Origin: Deferribacteres bacterium
Lineage (GTDB): Bacteria; Zhuqueibacterota; Zhuqueibacteria; Zhuqueibacterales; Geothermadaptataceae
Length of the DNA stretch: 64,000 nucleotides
NCBI GenBank assembly: GCA_020633675.1
Contig: JACKDE010000003.1
Coordinates: 992,001-1,056,000 of the forward strand
Direction: 5' to 3'
A program made the position numbers and the translations under genes. The notes beneath the pieces are model-generated. The model did no database searches, was not told the DNA's origin, and saw nothing but the letters and a program-made list of their open reading frames with translations. Shown here piece by piece: positions 35,926-43,856 of the stretch (the stretch's first letter is position 1; each line of letters begins with the position of its first letter).

Positions 35926-36385
35926 CCCTTTAACCTTTCTTTTCTACTAAATGCCAGGTTGCAATCTGCTTGTCTGCAAACAAAAAGACTATCCTGCCCG
36001 GCCGCGTTCAGGTTAGAAAATTGAAATCAGCTCAGGCAGGCTGGAGTGATTGGGACAATCCCACTGAAAAAAATCCAATGTACAAATCAGAGAATGAATC
36101 TACTGCAACAAACTGAAATGGAACTGAATTTTGGATTTCTTTCGATAAGAAGGATTCTTGTAGAGTTCTACTTCGATGGGGATGCCTGAAGTAGCCGGTG
36201 TAACTCGTTGTTGGCATTTCTCTATAGCTATTAATTTGCTTGATTCATTTTGTTCATGACATGACTTGAGGTACATTTATAACAAAACAGCTCAAAAGAC
36301 AGCATTTTGGCACGGCCCGGATTTGAAATGCCCGCCACCCGGTCGATCTATGCGTTAGCTCGACTCATAACACGTGGTTTTGGCC
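35926..36385. other. 460-bp intergenic region, no gene seen
   Basis: AT-rich region between the start of the ABC operon and the end of the sigma-54 activator gene. A 61-codon minus-strand frame at 36032-36217 has no signal, motif or ribosome site. A TTGGCACG at 36307-36314 has no matching -12 element. Confidence 0.4.
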
Positions 36386-37483
36386 TTAAAAGGTTATTGT
36401 GCGCATTAAATTTTCGAGCGTATTAAATAATTCGTCATAACTGAATTTTGCCAGCCCCAACCTTGCCAGCAATGCTGCGTAGCTTCTGGGATCGATTCCA
36501 TATTTTTTCAGCATTTTGCCGAGATCGCGACGGTCTTTACCAGCAGCGGTCGCAGCGCGGGTGATATTGCCCTGGTGCTCCTGCATGAGTTGTTTCAAAT
36601 AATCCGACTCAAAAGATTCGACAACCTTCTGCTTCATTTCACGAAAAGAGCCATATTCGACAGGTTCATCCGTTGGCTGAGCGCGGCCATTTGTAAGCAT
36701 CGCAGGAATGCCCAGGTCCTGTACGTCAATCGTCTTGGCGCGACACATGTGGATGGCGCGGACAATGGTGTTTTCGAGCTGCCGGACATTACCGGGCCAA
36801 TCATAGGCCAGCATGGCACTTTGCGCGGCATCGGATAAATGCAATAATTCCCGGCCTTGTGGGATGTGCTTTTTTAAAAAATGATTCGCCAGCAGCAGAA
36901 TATCCCTGCCGCGATCGCGAAGAGGCGGCATGTGAATGATCAGCACTTTGAGGCGGTAATAGAGGTCTGAGCGGAATGTGCCCTCTTCAATTAATTCTTC
37001 GAGCGGGGCGTTCGTCGCCGCAATAACGCGTACATCGACTGTTCGCTCAACTGTGGAGCCGATGGCGCGATATTTTTTGTCCTGCAAGACCCGCAAGAGC
37101 GTGACTTGCGCTTTTGGAGACAGCGATTCGACTTCGTCCAGAAACAGCGTGCCTTTTTCGGCCAGCGCTATCAGACCGCACTTTGAAGCATGTGCATCGG
37201 TGAAGGCACCGCGCTCATGGCCAAAAAGCTCGGACTCCAGCAATGTGTCCGGAAGGGCGCCACAATTCACCGGCACAAAGGGCATGGCTGCTCTCGGGCT
37301 CAAATAGTGAATCGATCTGGCAACCAATTCCTTACCGGTACCGGTTTCGCCGGTAACCAGCGCGGTGACATCGCTGGTTGCGATTCTGGGCAAACACTCA
37401 ATCACTTGTTGAAAAGCCGGAGCTTTGCCAACAAGCTTGGCACTCGCTTTTGCTTCACGAAGGCGCGCGACCAGGTCTTCCAT
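36386..37483 (-). CDS. Sigma-54-dependent transcriptional activator without receiver domain
   Basis: Enhancer-binding protein of 365 residues from the ATG at 37483. There is almost no sensor domain, only about 15 residues before LVGKAPAFQQVIE. The AAA+ domain has Walker A GETGTGKE, loop GHERGAFTDAH, Walker B GTLFLDEVESL and sensor DWPGNVRQLENTIVRA. The sigma-contacting loop reads GAFTDA instead of the usual GAFTGA. The C-terminal Fis-type helix-turn-helix is NITRAATAAGKDRRDLGKMLKKYG. Lacking a receiver, it is probably controlled by partner proteins or expression; an FHA protein is encoded 1.4 kb away. It is the natural candidate to drive the -24/-12 promoters in this window. Confidence 0.92.
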   Translation of the reverse strand: MEDLVARLREAKASAKLVGKAPAFQQVIECLPRIATSDVTALVTGETGTGKELVARSIHYLSPRAAMPFVPVNCGALPDTLLESELFGHERGAFTDAHASKCGLIALAEKGTLFLDEVESLSPKAQVTLLRVLQDKKYRAIGSTVERTVDVRVIAATNAPLEELIEEGTFRSDLYYRLKVLIIHMPPLRDRGRDILLLANHFLKKHIPQGRELLHLSDAAQSAMLAYDWPGNVRQLENTIVRAIHMCRAKTIDVQDLGIPAMLTNGRAQPTDEPVEYGSFREMKQKVVESFESDYLKQLMQEHQGNITRAATAAGKDRRDLGKMLKKYGIDPRSYAALLARLGLAKFSYDELFNTLENLMRTITF

Positions 37484-37959
37484 TTTACCTACCCTGGCTT
37501 GAAATGATTCGCCAAGCTTAAATTGGCGAATCAAAGTTCAGAAGCATACGCGTGGTGTACGTCAAAGATGTTGCGGATTTTTTGAAAAACAGTACCTAAA
37601 CAAACAATAGCAAACGTATTAAATATTCAAACAGTACCATATAATTGCTCATCACTGCTGCAGAACGTACCGGATTTGGCAGGATATGATTGAAAGGGAT
37701 TGATTTGGGTTGGTAATTGAAGAATTCATTATACCAAAAATAAATTTAGACGCAACTAAAAAATTGCAAATAAGTATTTTTTAACGAATTTTTTAGTATT
37801 TCTCAACAAATTCTTCATATCCGGTTTATCTTTCACTCAAATCCAACCGCACCGACCGGGAGAATCAACTCTGTTTTAGCTGTGAGCAACACCGTCATAT
37901 CTGAAATTCACAGAGCACCCAAAAGCAGATTTGAAATTTCGGCAAGCCTCTTGTTTTTC
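37484..37959. other. AT-rich intergenic region upstream of the activator gene
   Basis: Contains no gene. It should hold the activator promoter. A perfect inverted repeat lies at its start (37505-37533), and ACAGTACC occurs twice about 40 bp apart (near 37588 and 37630), flanked by AT-rich DNA. No -24/-12 site with correct spacing was found. Confidence 0.4.
37505..37533. promoter_or_regulatory. 11-bp inverted repeat just upstream of the activator start
   Basis: TGATTCGCCAA and TTGGCGAATCA flank a 7-nt spacer, 22 bp upstream of the activator ATG. Position and symmetry suit an operator, possibly autoregulatory, or a leader hairpin. An in-frame TTG at 37534 would place part of it in the coding region, which I consider less likely. 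Confidence 0.6.
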
Positions 37960-38448
37960 TCACCACCCGGCAATTGTGTTAATCATGCTCAGTTTTTGAC
38001 GAGGCGATTTATGAGCCAGAGAATAAATTTCATCTTTGCCAAGTGACATGCCAACCACACCGCCAACAACAACACCTGCTATGCCGCCGACAAACACACC
38101 GCCCAGCGTTTGCATTCCCCGTGAATCCACGCTGAACCATTCGCCATCTGACTCCTGGTACGTCGCACTGGCTATGGTGCCCATAATCGCGGCACCGGCA
38201 AGCAAGCCGATCCCGGCCCCGGCCCAAAATTTCGATTGTTTTTCTCTTTTGATCTCCACTATTGAAGAGACAGCGAGCATGTGAAATGCTCCCATGTGTG
38301 AAATGGCGATTGAATCTTCAACAAGCTTTTCGATCGAAACTGGCCAAAAAATATCGCCGCTTGCCAGCGTGACCTGCAGGTCTGGCTTTTGTGCAAAAAC
38401 TGCACTGGAAAGCGTGATCAGCAGGAGAATTGTGATTAATCTTCTCAT
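37960..38448 (-). CDS. Exported glycine-zipper protein
   Basis: Protein of 162 residues from the ATG at 38448, with a signal peptide (LITILLLITLSSAVFAQ). A beta-rich first half (DLQVTLASGDIFWPVSIEKL) is followed by two glycine-rich hydrophobic segments (FWAGAGIGLLAGAAIMGTIA and GGVFVGGIAGVVVGGVVGM), the glycine-zipper pattern that inserts in membranes. The role is unknown. Codons upstream to 38583 are open but lack a signal. It lies between the activator and the FHA gene on the same strand. Confidence 0.72.
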   Translation of the reverse strand: MRRLITILLLITLSSAVFAQKPDLQVTLASGDIFWPVSIEKLVEDSIAISHMGAFHMLAVSSIVEIKREKQSKFWAGAGIGLLAGAAIMGTIASATYQESDGEWFSVDSRGMQTLGGVFVGGIAGVVVGGVVGMSLGKDEIYSLAHKSPRQKLSMINTIAGW

Positions 38449-38906
38449 TGCACGACTTTTTGGTTGAGCGGACAAGTGAAGGCTTATTTTTTCATGATAA
38501 AATGATTCATCAAAATGCCCAAAAGTGAATTTCCGGAATTCGAAGCAAGCCGTATGGACAGACAGATTTGGCGCAGGCAGCATTGGAACACGTAGTGGAT
38601 GGAAAAAAACGACTTTTCGTCAACACAGTAGAACCCGGCAGTTGGAATGGTTGTAAATAGCCCCGTATTCGTTAGGAATGGATCGTAAAACAGCAAGAGC
38701 ATTTTGCGGAATTGTGAGACCATGCTATCCCCAGATTTAGCGTGTCATCCAAGCGAATGAAATGTGAATTTTTCCGCTTTTGTCTCACGAGAAAAACATC
38801 CAAAAGAACAGCATTTTTCAATCAAAGTCAAGAGAAATCAGCTGATTTTTCGTGCTTTTTTGGCTATCCAAAAATCCAGTTCAATTAAACACAAATCAAA
38901 TGAAAA
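38449..38906. other. 458-bp intergenic region, no gene seen
   Basis: AT-rich DNA between the FHA gene end and the glycine-zipper gene start. A 79-codon minus-strand frame at 38484-38723 shows no family or secretion signal. No repeat was found. Confidence 0.35.
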
Positions 38907-39242
38907 TCAAGCGCTTCTCCCATCCGCAAAATGGCTGTCATACTGCCCGTTGACGAAAAAGAATTCCAGTCGTTTGCCGAGCGTGATAACATGGAGATGC
39001 GCCAGCCGTTCTTTGCTTCGTACCCGTTCCCCATCCAATTTTGTGCCATTGCGACTTTTCAGGTCCTCAATGAAATAGCTGTCGCGCTGCTTGTCGAAAT
39101 AGATGCGCGCGTGGCGTCGGGAGATATATTTTTCCTGTATCACCAGCATGTTCTCGGGATCTTTTCCAATCGTCATTTCCTTGCTCAATGGAATTTCTTT
39201 TCCCATCAGCTTGCCAAAAGTACACACCAATTTTGCCTTCAT
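38907..39242 (-). CDS. FHA-domain protein
   Basis: A stand-alone forkhead-associated domain of 111 residues, which binds phosphothreonine peptides. Core residues are visible: MTIGKDPENMLVI, SRRHARIYFD (Ser-Arg and His) and SRNGTKLDGE (Asn-Gly-Thr). The ATG has GAGG upstream. It faces away from the cytochrome cluster, which encodes a Ser/Thr kinase, and it has its own -24/-12-like promoter. A kinase, phosphopeptide-binder and sigma-54 activator circuit is a reasonable inference. Confidence 0.9.
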   Translation of the reverse strand: MKAKLVCTFGKLMGKEIPLSKEMTIGKDPENMLVIQEKYISRRHARIYFDKQRDSYFIEDLKSRNGTKLDGERVRSKERLAHLHVITLGKRLEFFFVNGQYDSHFADGRSA

Positions 39243-39337
39243 GTTCGCCTCAGTTTAAATAAGAGCTCTGCTCATTTCACCGCATGTGTAAAAATTTCCT
39301 TAATATGCAGCGGTTCACAAATCGGAAAGGCGAATTT

Positions 39338-39351
39338 GCAACATTGAGGCC
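39338..39351 (-). promoter_or_regulatory. Sigma-54 promoter for the FHA gene
   Basis: Minus strand: CTGGCCTC-AATG-TTGCA. GG and GC are 12 bp apart, the -12 box is perfect, and the -24 box keeps TGGC but differs in the next three bases. The predicted start is near 39326, with a leader of about 84 nt before the ATG at 39242. Confidence 0.55.
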
Positions 39352-39484
39352 AGTAACAAAAAACCAGTTTGCCAATTGATCATCTTTCCTGATTTTCAGC
39401 AAGAAAATGGGTATTGCGCTTGTTCTCATACGCTCACAACCACTTCATTGTATGTGATAATGTTTCGACAGAGATTTGATGTTT

Positions 39485-39498
39485 GGCCCGCTAATTGC
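39485..39498 (+). promoter_or_regulatory. Sigma-54 promoter for the cytochrome cluster
   Basis: TTTGGCCCG-CTAA-TTGCA differs from TGGCACG-N4-TTGCW at one base and has exact GG-GC spacing. The predicted start is near 39510, about 97 nt before the ATG at 39607, which has a GGAGAG ribosome site. It is the only recognisable promoter before the long plus-strand cluster. Confidence 0.68.
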
Positions 39499-39606
39499 AA
39501 AAAGCGGCGATCAAATTCCTGATGCCAATCAGCCGAGCCGCGGGCAAAATTGGGATATCAGCTATTTCTCGAATCAACGATGCACTTCAGCAAACGGAGA
39601 GATAGA

Positions 39607-40404
39607 ATGAGCATCAACTTGAAAAGCGTTTGCCGCTTTTTGCTGTTGCCAACAGCGATTCTGGTATCGCAAGCTTGTGAGAGAACCCAGAATATTACTG
39701 GCCCCGGCAACAACAACATCGTTCCGCTGCCGCTGGCAGCAAATTTTGCCAGCATACAAAACAACATTCTCACACCTTCCTGTGCAGTGACAGGCTGCCA
39801 TGTGCAAGGCGGTGTGCAGCCATCGCTGGAAGCCGGGCTCGCTTACAACAACCTGGTCGGCGTCACTTCGATTGGCTATGCGCCGCTTCTGCGCGTTACA
39901 CCCGGCAATCCAAACAATAGCGTTTTGTATCGTAAAATCACTGGTGGCAATGGCCTGGGCGGCCCTATGCCTCCGGGCGGCATGCTGACGCAGGCACAAA
40001 TGGACACGGTACGCGCCTGGATTCTGAAGGGGGCCCAAAATGACGGGCCACCTGCCGGTACCGCACCCACTCTTAGTCAGATTCAGGCTCAGATCATCAC
40101 GCAGAATTGCACCGGCTGTCATGTCGGGTCGGCGCCACGTCCGAATGGCGCGCCATTCTCGCTCGAAAATATCGACTCGACCTACGCCAATCTTGTCAAC
40201 CAACGCTCTCTGCGAAATCTAAAGGCGGACTCCATTCGTGTGGTGCCTGGGCGCTCGGATTTGAGCTACCTGATCCGGCTTTTGCAGGGCGCTGGTGAAC
40301 AGCCGACACCGCAAATGCCTCCGTTGGCAACCCAAAACATGCTCAGCATCGCACAAATTCAACAGATTCAAGGCTGGGTCGATGCGGGCGCACAGAAAAA
40401 TTAG
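39607..40404 (+). CDS. Lipoprotein with two cytochrome c-like domains
   Basis: Lipoprotein of 265 residues (lipobox AILVSQACERT). Two repeats each carry a heme-type motif: an atypical CAVTGCH (four residues between the cysteines) in the first and a regular CTGCH in the second. Each is followed by NLVG/NLVN, a PG(N/R)xxxS(V/Y)LxR segment and PPG/PPL before a WILKGAQND / WVDAGAQKN end. This is the planctomycete-type cytochrome C pattern found in many exported proteins. It is the first gene of the cluster and only 9 bp before the next. It is probably a periplasmic or surface electron carrier. Confidence 0.82.
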   Translation: MSINLKSVCRFLLLPTAILVSQACERTQNITGPGNNNIVPLPLAANFASIQNNILTPSCAVTGCHVQGGVQPSLEAGLAYNNLVGVTSIGYAPLLRVTPGNPNNSVLYRKITGGNGLGGPMPPGGMLTQAQMDTVRAWILKGAQNDGPPAGTAPTLSQIQAQIITQNCTGCHVGSAPRPNGAPFSLENIDSTYANLVNQRSLRNLKADSIRVVPGRSDLSYLIRLLQGAGEQPTPQMPPLATQNMLSIAQIQQIQGWVDAGAQKN

Positions 40405-40413
40405 GAGGCCGAT

Positions 40414-41970
40414 ATGCACAGCACATCATTGAAATACATCAGCTATCTCAGCGCCGCCTTCCTGGGATTCACGCTGCTGCGCTGCGCAGTTGACTCCCCT
40501 GTCAGTGTAGCGGCGCTCGACAACACGCCGCAGCTGACACAGAGCGACGTGCAGCAGTTGATTGCGCAAGCGGTTGATTTAGCGCAGCAAAATGGCCAGG
40601 CAGCCGTGATCGCGGTGGCGGATAGATGGGGCAATCCATTGGCGGTTTTCAGCATGACCGGCACGGCTGGTTCGGATACCGACCCGAACTTCGGAGCGAT
40701 TGCCAAGGCCAGAACCGCCGCGATGCTCAGCAGCAACTATGCAGCGTTGTCCACGCTCACGGCATGCTGGATTACCCGCGCCACTTTTCCGCCAAATCAA
40801 CCCAACACGCTTTTGCAAGGCCCGCTTTTCGGTGTCGGTTTTTCAAGCCTCACCGGCAGCGACATTTATGACACAACGCTGCCCGGACAAAACAATCCGG
40901 GCCAGCCCGGCCTCACCGGTGTGCCAGGTGGATTTCCCATTTACAAGGGCGATTTACTGGCTGGCGGGCTGGGTGTCAGCACTTTTTCGAATGCCGCAGG
41001 ATTGCCGGCCAATTTTCTGATGACCTGCGGCGGCAACTTCATTGATGAAGCGATCGCGCAGGGAGCTGCGCGTGGCTTCGCAGCTTCGGCAGGCAAAACC
41101 GCCAACAACATCCAGCTCGACGGCATCCAACTGGCCTACTCGAATTCGCCCGCTGTCACAGCAAATTTCACACTGACGCCGGCGGACCTGGCCAACCTCG
41201 GCAGTTTTAACCCAAACTATCCGGTCGTCAATCCGAAGAGCCTGCCTGTGTCCGGTTACGTCAATGGATACCAGCCACAAAACGGCTCGCTGCTCGCCAC
41301 GAATGAAATTCAGCAAATCATCACCCAGGCGATCACGGAAGCCAATCGTATTCGCTCGACGCTGCGTCGGCCAGTCGGTCTGTCCGCACGCTTTTCGATT
41401 GCGGTAACCGACATCGACGGCACGGTGCTCGCATTGTACCGCATGGCGGATGCGCCAGTGTTCAGCACCGATGTTTGCGTACAGAAAGCCCGCACAGCCG
41501 CTGTCTACAGCGATCCGAACTCGAACTACGGTAATCAAATCCGCGCGGTTTTGGGTCTCTCGGTCGGGCAGCAAATTGCGTTTTCAACCCGAGCAATCGG
41601 TTTTTTGGCCGGGCCCTATTATCCGCCGGGAAAAGGCCAGCCCAGCAACGGCCTGCCGGTTCAGCCAGGGCCGCTGTACGTAATCGATCCGGTTTTGCCA
41701 ACCAATTTCAACCGGTTGCAGCAAAATCAGGTTCTGAATCCATTGGGTAACGGCATGACTTTGTTTGGAGGCGGCGTACCGCTTTACAAGAACGGCCAAC
41801 TGGCCGGTGCAATCGGCGTGAGTGGCGATGGCGTGCGCCCGGATGACATGGTTGCTGTTGCCGGCGCTGCCGGTTTTCAGCCACCAGTACAGATCCAGGC
41901 GGATCAATATTTTTACCAGGGCGTCCGGCTGCCCTATGTCACATTCGAACGCAATGTTTACATCAAGTAA
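40414..41970 (+). CDS. Tandem GlcG/HbpS-type heme-binding lipoprotein
   Basis: Protein of 518 residues with a lipobox (AFLGFTLLRCAVDS). Two GlcG/HbpS (DUF336) domains occur in one chain. The first has LTQSDVQQLIAQAVDLAQQ, AVIAVADRWGNPLAVFSMTG, KARTAAMLSSN and FPIYKGDLLAGGLGVS. The second has EIQQIITQAITEANRIRS, SIAVTDIDGTVLALYRM, KARTAAVYSDPN and VPLYKNGQLAGAIGVSGDG. The family includes extracellular heme binders (HbpS) and proteins linked to glycolate use (GlcG). Among cytochromes a heme-binding or heme-handling role is likely. Tandem, lipidated versions are unusual. Confidence 0.85.
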   Translation: MHSTSLKYISYLSAAFLGFTLLRCAVDSPVSVAALDNTPQLTQSDVQQLIAQAVDLAQQNGQAAVIAVADRWGNPLAVFSMTGTAGSDTDPNFGAIAKARTAAMLSSNYAALSTLTACWITRATFPPNQPNTLLQGPLFGVGFSSLTGSDIYDTTLPGQNNPGQPGLTGVPGGFPIYKGDLLAGGLGVSTFSNAAGLPANFLMTCGGNFIDEAIAQGAARGFAASAGKTANNIQLDGIQLAYSNSPAVTANFTLTPADLANLGSFNPNYPVVNPKSLPVSGYVNGYQPQNGSLLATNEIQQIITQAITEANRIRSTLRRPVGLSARFSIAVTDIDGTVLALYRMADAPVFSTDVCVQKARTAAVYSDPNSNYGNQIRAVLGLSVGQQIAFSTRAIGFLAGPYYPPGKGQPSNGLPVQPGPLYVIDPVLPTNFNRLQQNQVLNPLGNGMTLFGGGVPLYKNGQLAGAIGVSGDGVRPDDMVAVAGAAGFQPPVQIQADQYFYQGVRLPYVTFERNVYIK

Positions 41971-41988
41971 GATTGGACTGAGCAAGGG

Positions 41989-42016
41989 GCTGAAGCAACG
42001 CTTCAGCTTGTTTGTC
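41989..42016 (+). terminator. Intrinsic terminator after the GlcG/HbpS gene
   Basis: GCTGAAGC-AAC-GCTTCAGC forms an 8-bp stem with a 3-nt loop and is followed by TTGTTTGTC. It lies 18 bp after the stop. It would reduce transcription into the following barrel/cytochrome genes, or act as an attenuator. Confidence 0.6.
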
Positions 42017-42126
42017 ATCCGTTAGGGCTCAATGCAGGTTTTATCACAAAGCGAACGCAGGAAATGACAATTTGAGTTCAGTATGGACACTTCCATTGTG
42101 GCTGCTGAATCGTTACGGGCTGAATC

Positions 42127-43854
42127 ATGCGCAAAAAAATCAACTCATTCGCCAACCACCATACCGGGATGAGCACATGGTCGTGCTTTGTCGCCAGGGC
42201 GCTGTGCCTTTGTGTGCTCGTGCTGGCGGACTGTGGCCAGGCAAGGCCATTCCCGGTAATGGTACAGGCGGATTCGACTCAAAAGAAAAAGTCCAAGATG
42301 CAAGATTTCGTGCCAGTGCCGGACCGCTGGCGAGCTATTCAGCCACCACCCTATGCGCTCAACAAGCAGGGACATCTTTACGATCCCTACAATCAAAATA
42401 TTTTGAAAGGCGATTTCCCGATTATCGGCCAGAACAAATTTTTGATTTTGACCGCCAGCACCGACAATTTTGCACAATCTTTTCGCGTGCCAACGATGAC
42501 AGCGATCAGCACCAACAGTCCGCAGAATTTTCAATTTTTCGGCAACGGGAACCGCTTTTTGCTGAACGAGAGATTGCGGCTTTCGGCCGAATTTTACCAA
42601 GGCAACACTGCCTTTCGCCCGCGCGATTGGGAATTCAAAGTGACAACGGTATTCGACATCAATTATCTCGCTGCGCGCGAAATCAGCGATGTCAATTTGG
42701 ACGAGCGTCAGGGCACGACGCGCTACGACGACCACTTTGCTTTTCAGGAGTTGTTTTTCGAAAAACATTTGTTCGACCTGAGCGCGAATTACGATTTCAT
42801 CTCGTTTCGGGGCGGCCTTCAGAAATTCAACAGCGATTTTCGCGGCTTTATTTTTGATGATTTCAACCTGGGAGCGCGCTTGCTCGGCAATGCCGGTTCG
42901 AATCGCTTTCAGTACAATCTCAGCTATTTTTACATGCTGGAAAAAGACACCAACAGTGGATTGAACACGCTGTTCGAAGATCGCGACCAGCAGGTTCTGA
43001 TCGCAAATCTGTACAAACAGGATTTCCTGGCGCTTGGCTACACCACTCAGTTGAGCCTTCACTATAATCACGACAAGCCGAGTAACTATATCGATGAAAA
43101 TGGAGTGCCGGTGCGTCCAGCCGTGATCGGCGCCAGCCGGCCGCATGACGTCAAGGCCTTTTATCTTGGCTGGTCGGGCGATGGTCACTTCGGGCGCTTC
43201 AATCTCAGTCATGCTTTCTACCAGGTTTTGGGCCGTGACAGCTTCAACTCGCTGGCAGGCAGACGGATTTCGCTGAATGCGCAGATGGCGGCTCTCGAGC
43301 TTTCCATCGATAAAGACTGGATGCGCTTTCGCCTTTCAGGCTTTTTTGCATCAGGCGACCAAAGGCCACTCGACCGGTTCGGCACCGGCTTCGACACCAT
43401 TCTCGATTTGCCATTTTTCGCCGGCGGGCCGTTCAGTTTTTGGAACAGCCAGCAAATCCGGATTTTCGCCGTGAATTTGACCAGCAGGCAGAGCCTGGTG
43501 CCGAATCTGCGCAGCAGCAAAACTGAAGGTCAGGCCAATTTTGTCAATCCGGGATTGCTGCTGGCCAATTTTGGCTACGATGCCGATCTCACACCCAAAC
43601 TGCGGCTGGTCCTGAACGCCAATTACTTGCGATTCGCGACCACCGCGCCGCTGACGCAGTTCGTCAACCAAACCATTCGAAAGGATATCGGGCTGGATTA
43701 CGGGCTGGGCTTTCTCTACCGCCCGTTTCTGAACAACAACGCGATCTTTCAATTCGGGATCAACGCCCTGACGCCTTTGAATGGCTTTCGTGATTTGTTT
43801 GATTCATCCAAAACCCAATATGCGGCGTTCACCGCGCTGCAGTTCACCTATTGA
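42127..43854 (+). CDS. Outer-membrane beta-barrel of the cytochrome cluster
   Basis: Exported protein of 575 residues. A long signal region (ALCLCVLVLADCGQA) precedes many amphipathic strands with aromatic girdle residues (RLRLSAEFYQGNTAF, DWEFKVTTVFDINYL, MRFRLSGFFASGD) and a last strand ending QFTY. A second Met 14 codons in is another possible start. Its stop is 2 bp before the next start, and that gene is the 10-heme cytochrome. A barrel tightly coupled to a multiheme cytochrome is the arrangement of porin-cytochrome conduits. No sequence identity to MtrB is claimed. Confidence 0.72.
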   Translation: MRKKINSFANHHTGMSTWSCFVARALCLCVLVLADCGQARPFPVMVQADSTQKKKSKMQDFVPVPDRWRAIQPPPYALNKQGHLYDPYNQNILKGDFPIIGQNKFLILTASTDNFAQSFRVPTMTAISTNSPQNFQFFGNGNRFLLNERLRLSAEFYQGNTAFRPRDWEFKVTTVFDINYLAAREISDVNLDERQGTTRYDDHFAFQELFFEKHLFDLSANYDFISFRGGLQKFNSDFRGFIFDDFNLGARLLGNAGSNRFQYNLSYFYMLEKDTNSGLNTLFEDRDQQVLIANLYKQDFLALGYTTQLSLHYNHDKPSNYIDENGVPVRPAVIGASRPHDVKAFYLGWSGDGHFGRFNLSHAFYQVLGRDSFNSLAGRRISLNAQMAALELSIDKDWMRFRLSGFFASGDQRPLDRFGTGFDTILDLPFFAGGPFSFWNSQQIRIFAVNLTSRQSLVPNLRSSKTEGQANFVNPGLLLANFGYDADLTPKLRLVLNANYLRFATTAPLTQFVNQTIRKDIGLDYGLGFLYRPFLNNNAIFQFGINALTPLNGFRDLFDSSKTQYAAFTALQFTY

Positions 43855-43856
43855 TT

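Larger units (their letters stand above)
39243..39606. other. Divergent regulatory region of the FHA gene and cytochrome cluster
   Basis: No gene. Two outward-facing -24/-12 sites lie 130 bp apart. Between them an ATTTTC / GAAAAT inverted repeat (39391-39407) could be an activator site. A possible sigma-70 -10 (GATAAT near 39457) has no matching -35. Confidence 0.55.

Noticed and set aside
36032..36217. 61-codon minus-strand frame
   Set aside because: No start signal, motif, or conserved pattern; likely chance.
36307..36325. TTGGCACG in the gap before the activator gene as a sigma-54 promoter
   Set aside because: No GC or TTGC occurs 12 bp downstream, and no plus-strand gene follows.
37484..37534. 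TTG start at 37534 for the sigma-54 activator
   Set aside because: It would put the 11-bp inverted repeat inside the coding region and adds residues with no family match. The ATG at 37483 fits better.
38484..38723. 79-codon minus-strand frame before the glycine-zipper gene
   Set aside because: Cysteine- and phenylalanine-rich without a helix or signal pattern, and no ribosome site.
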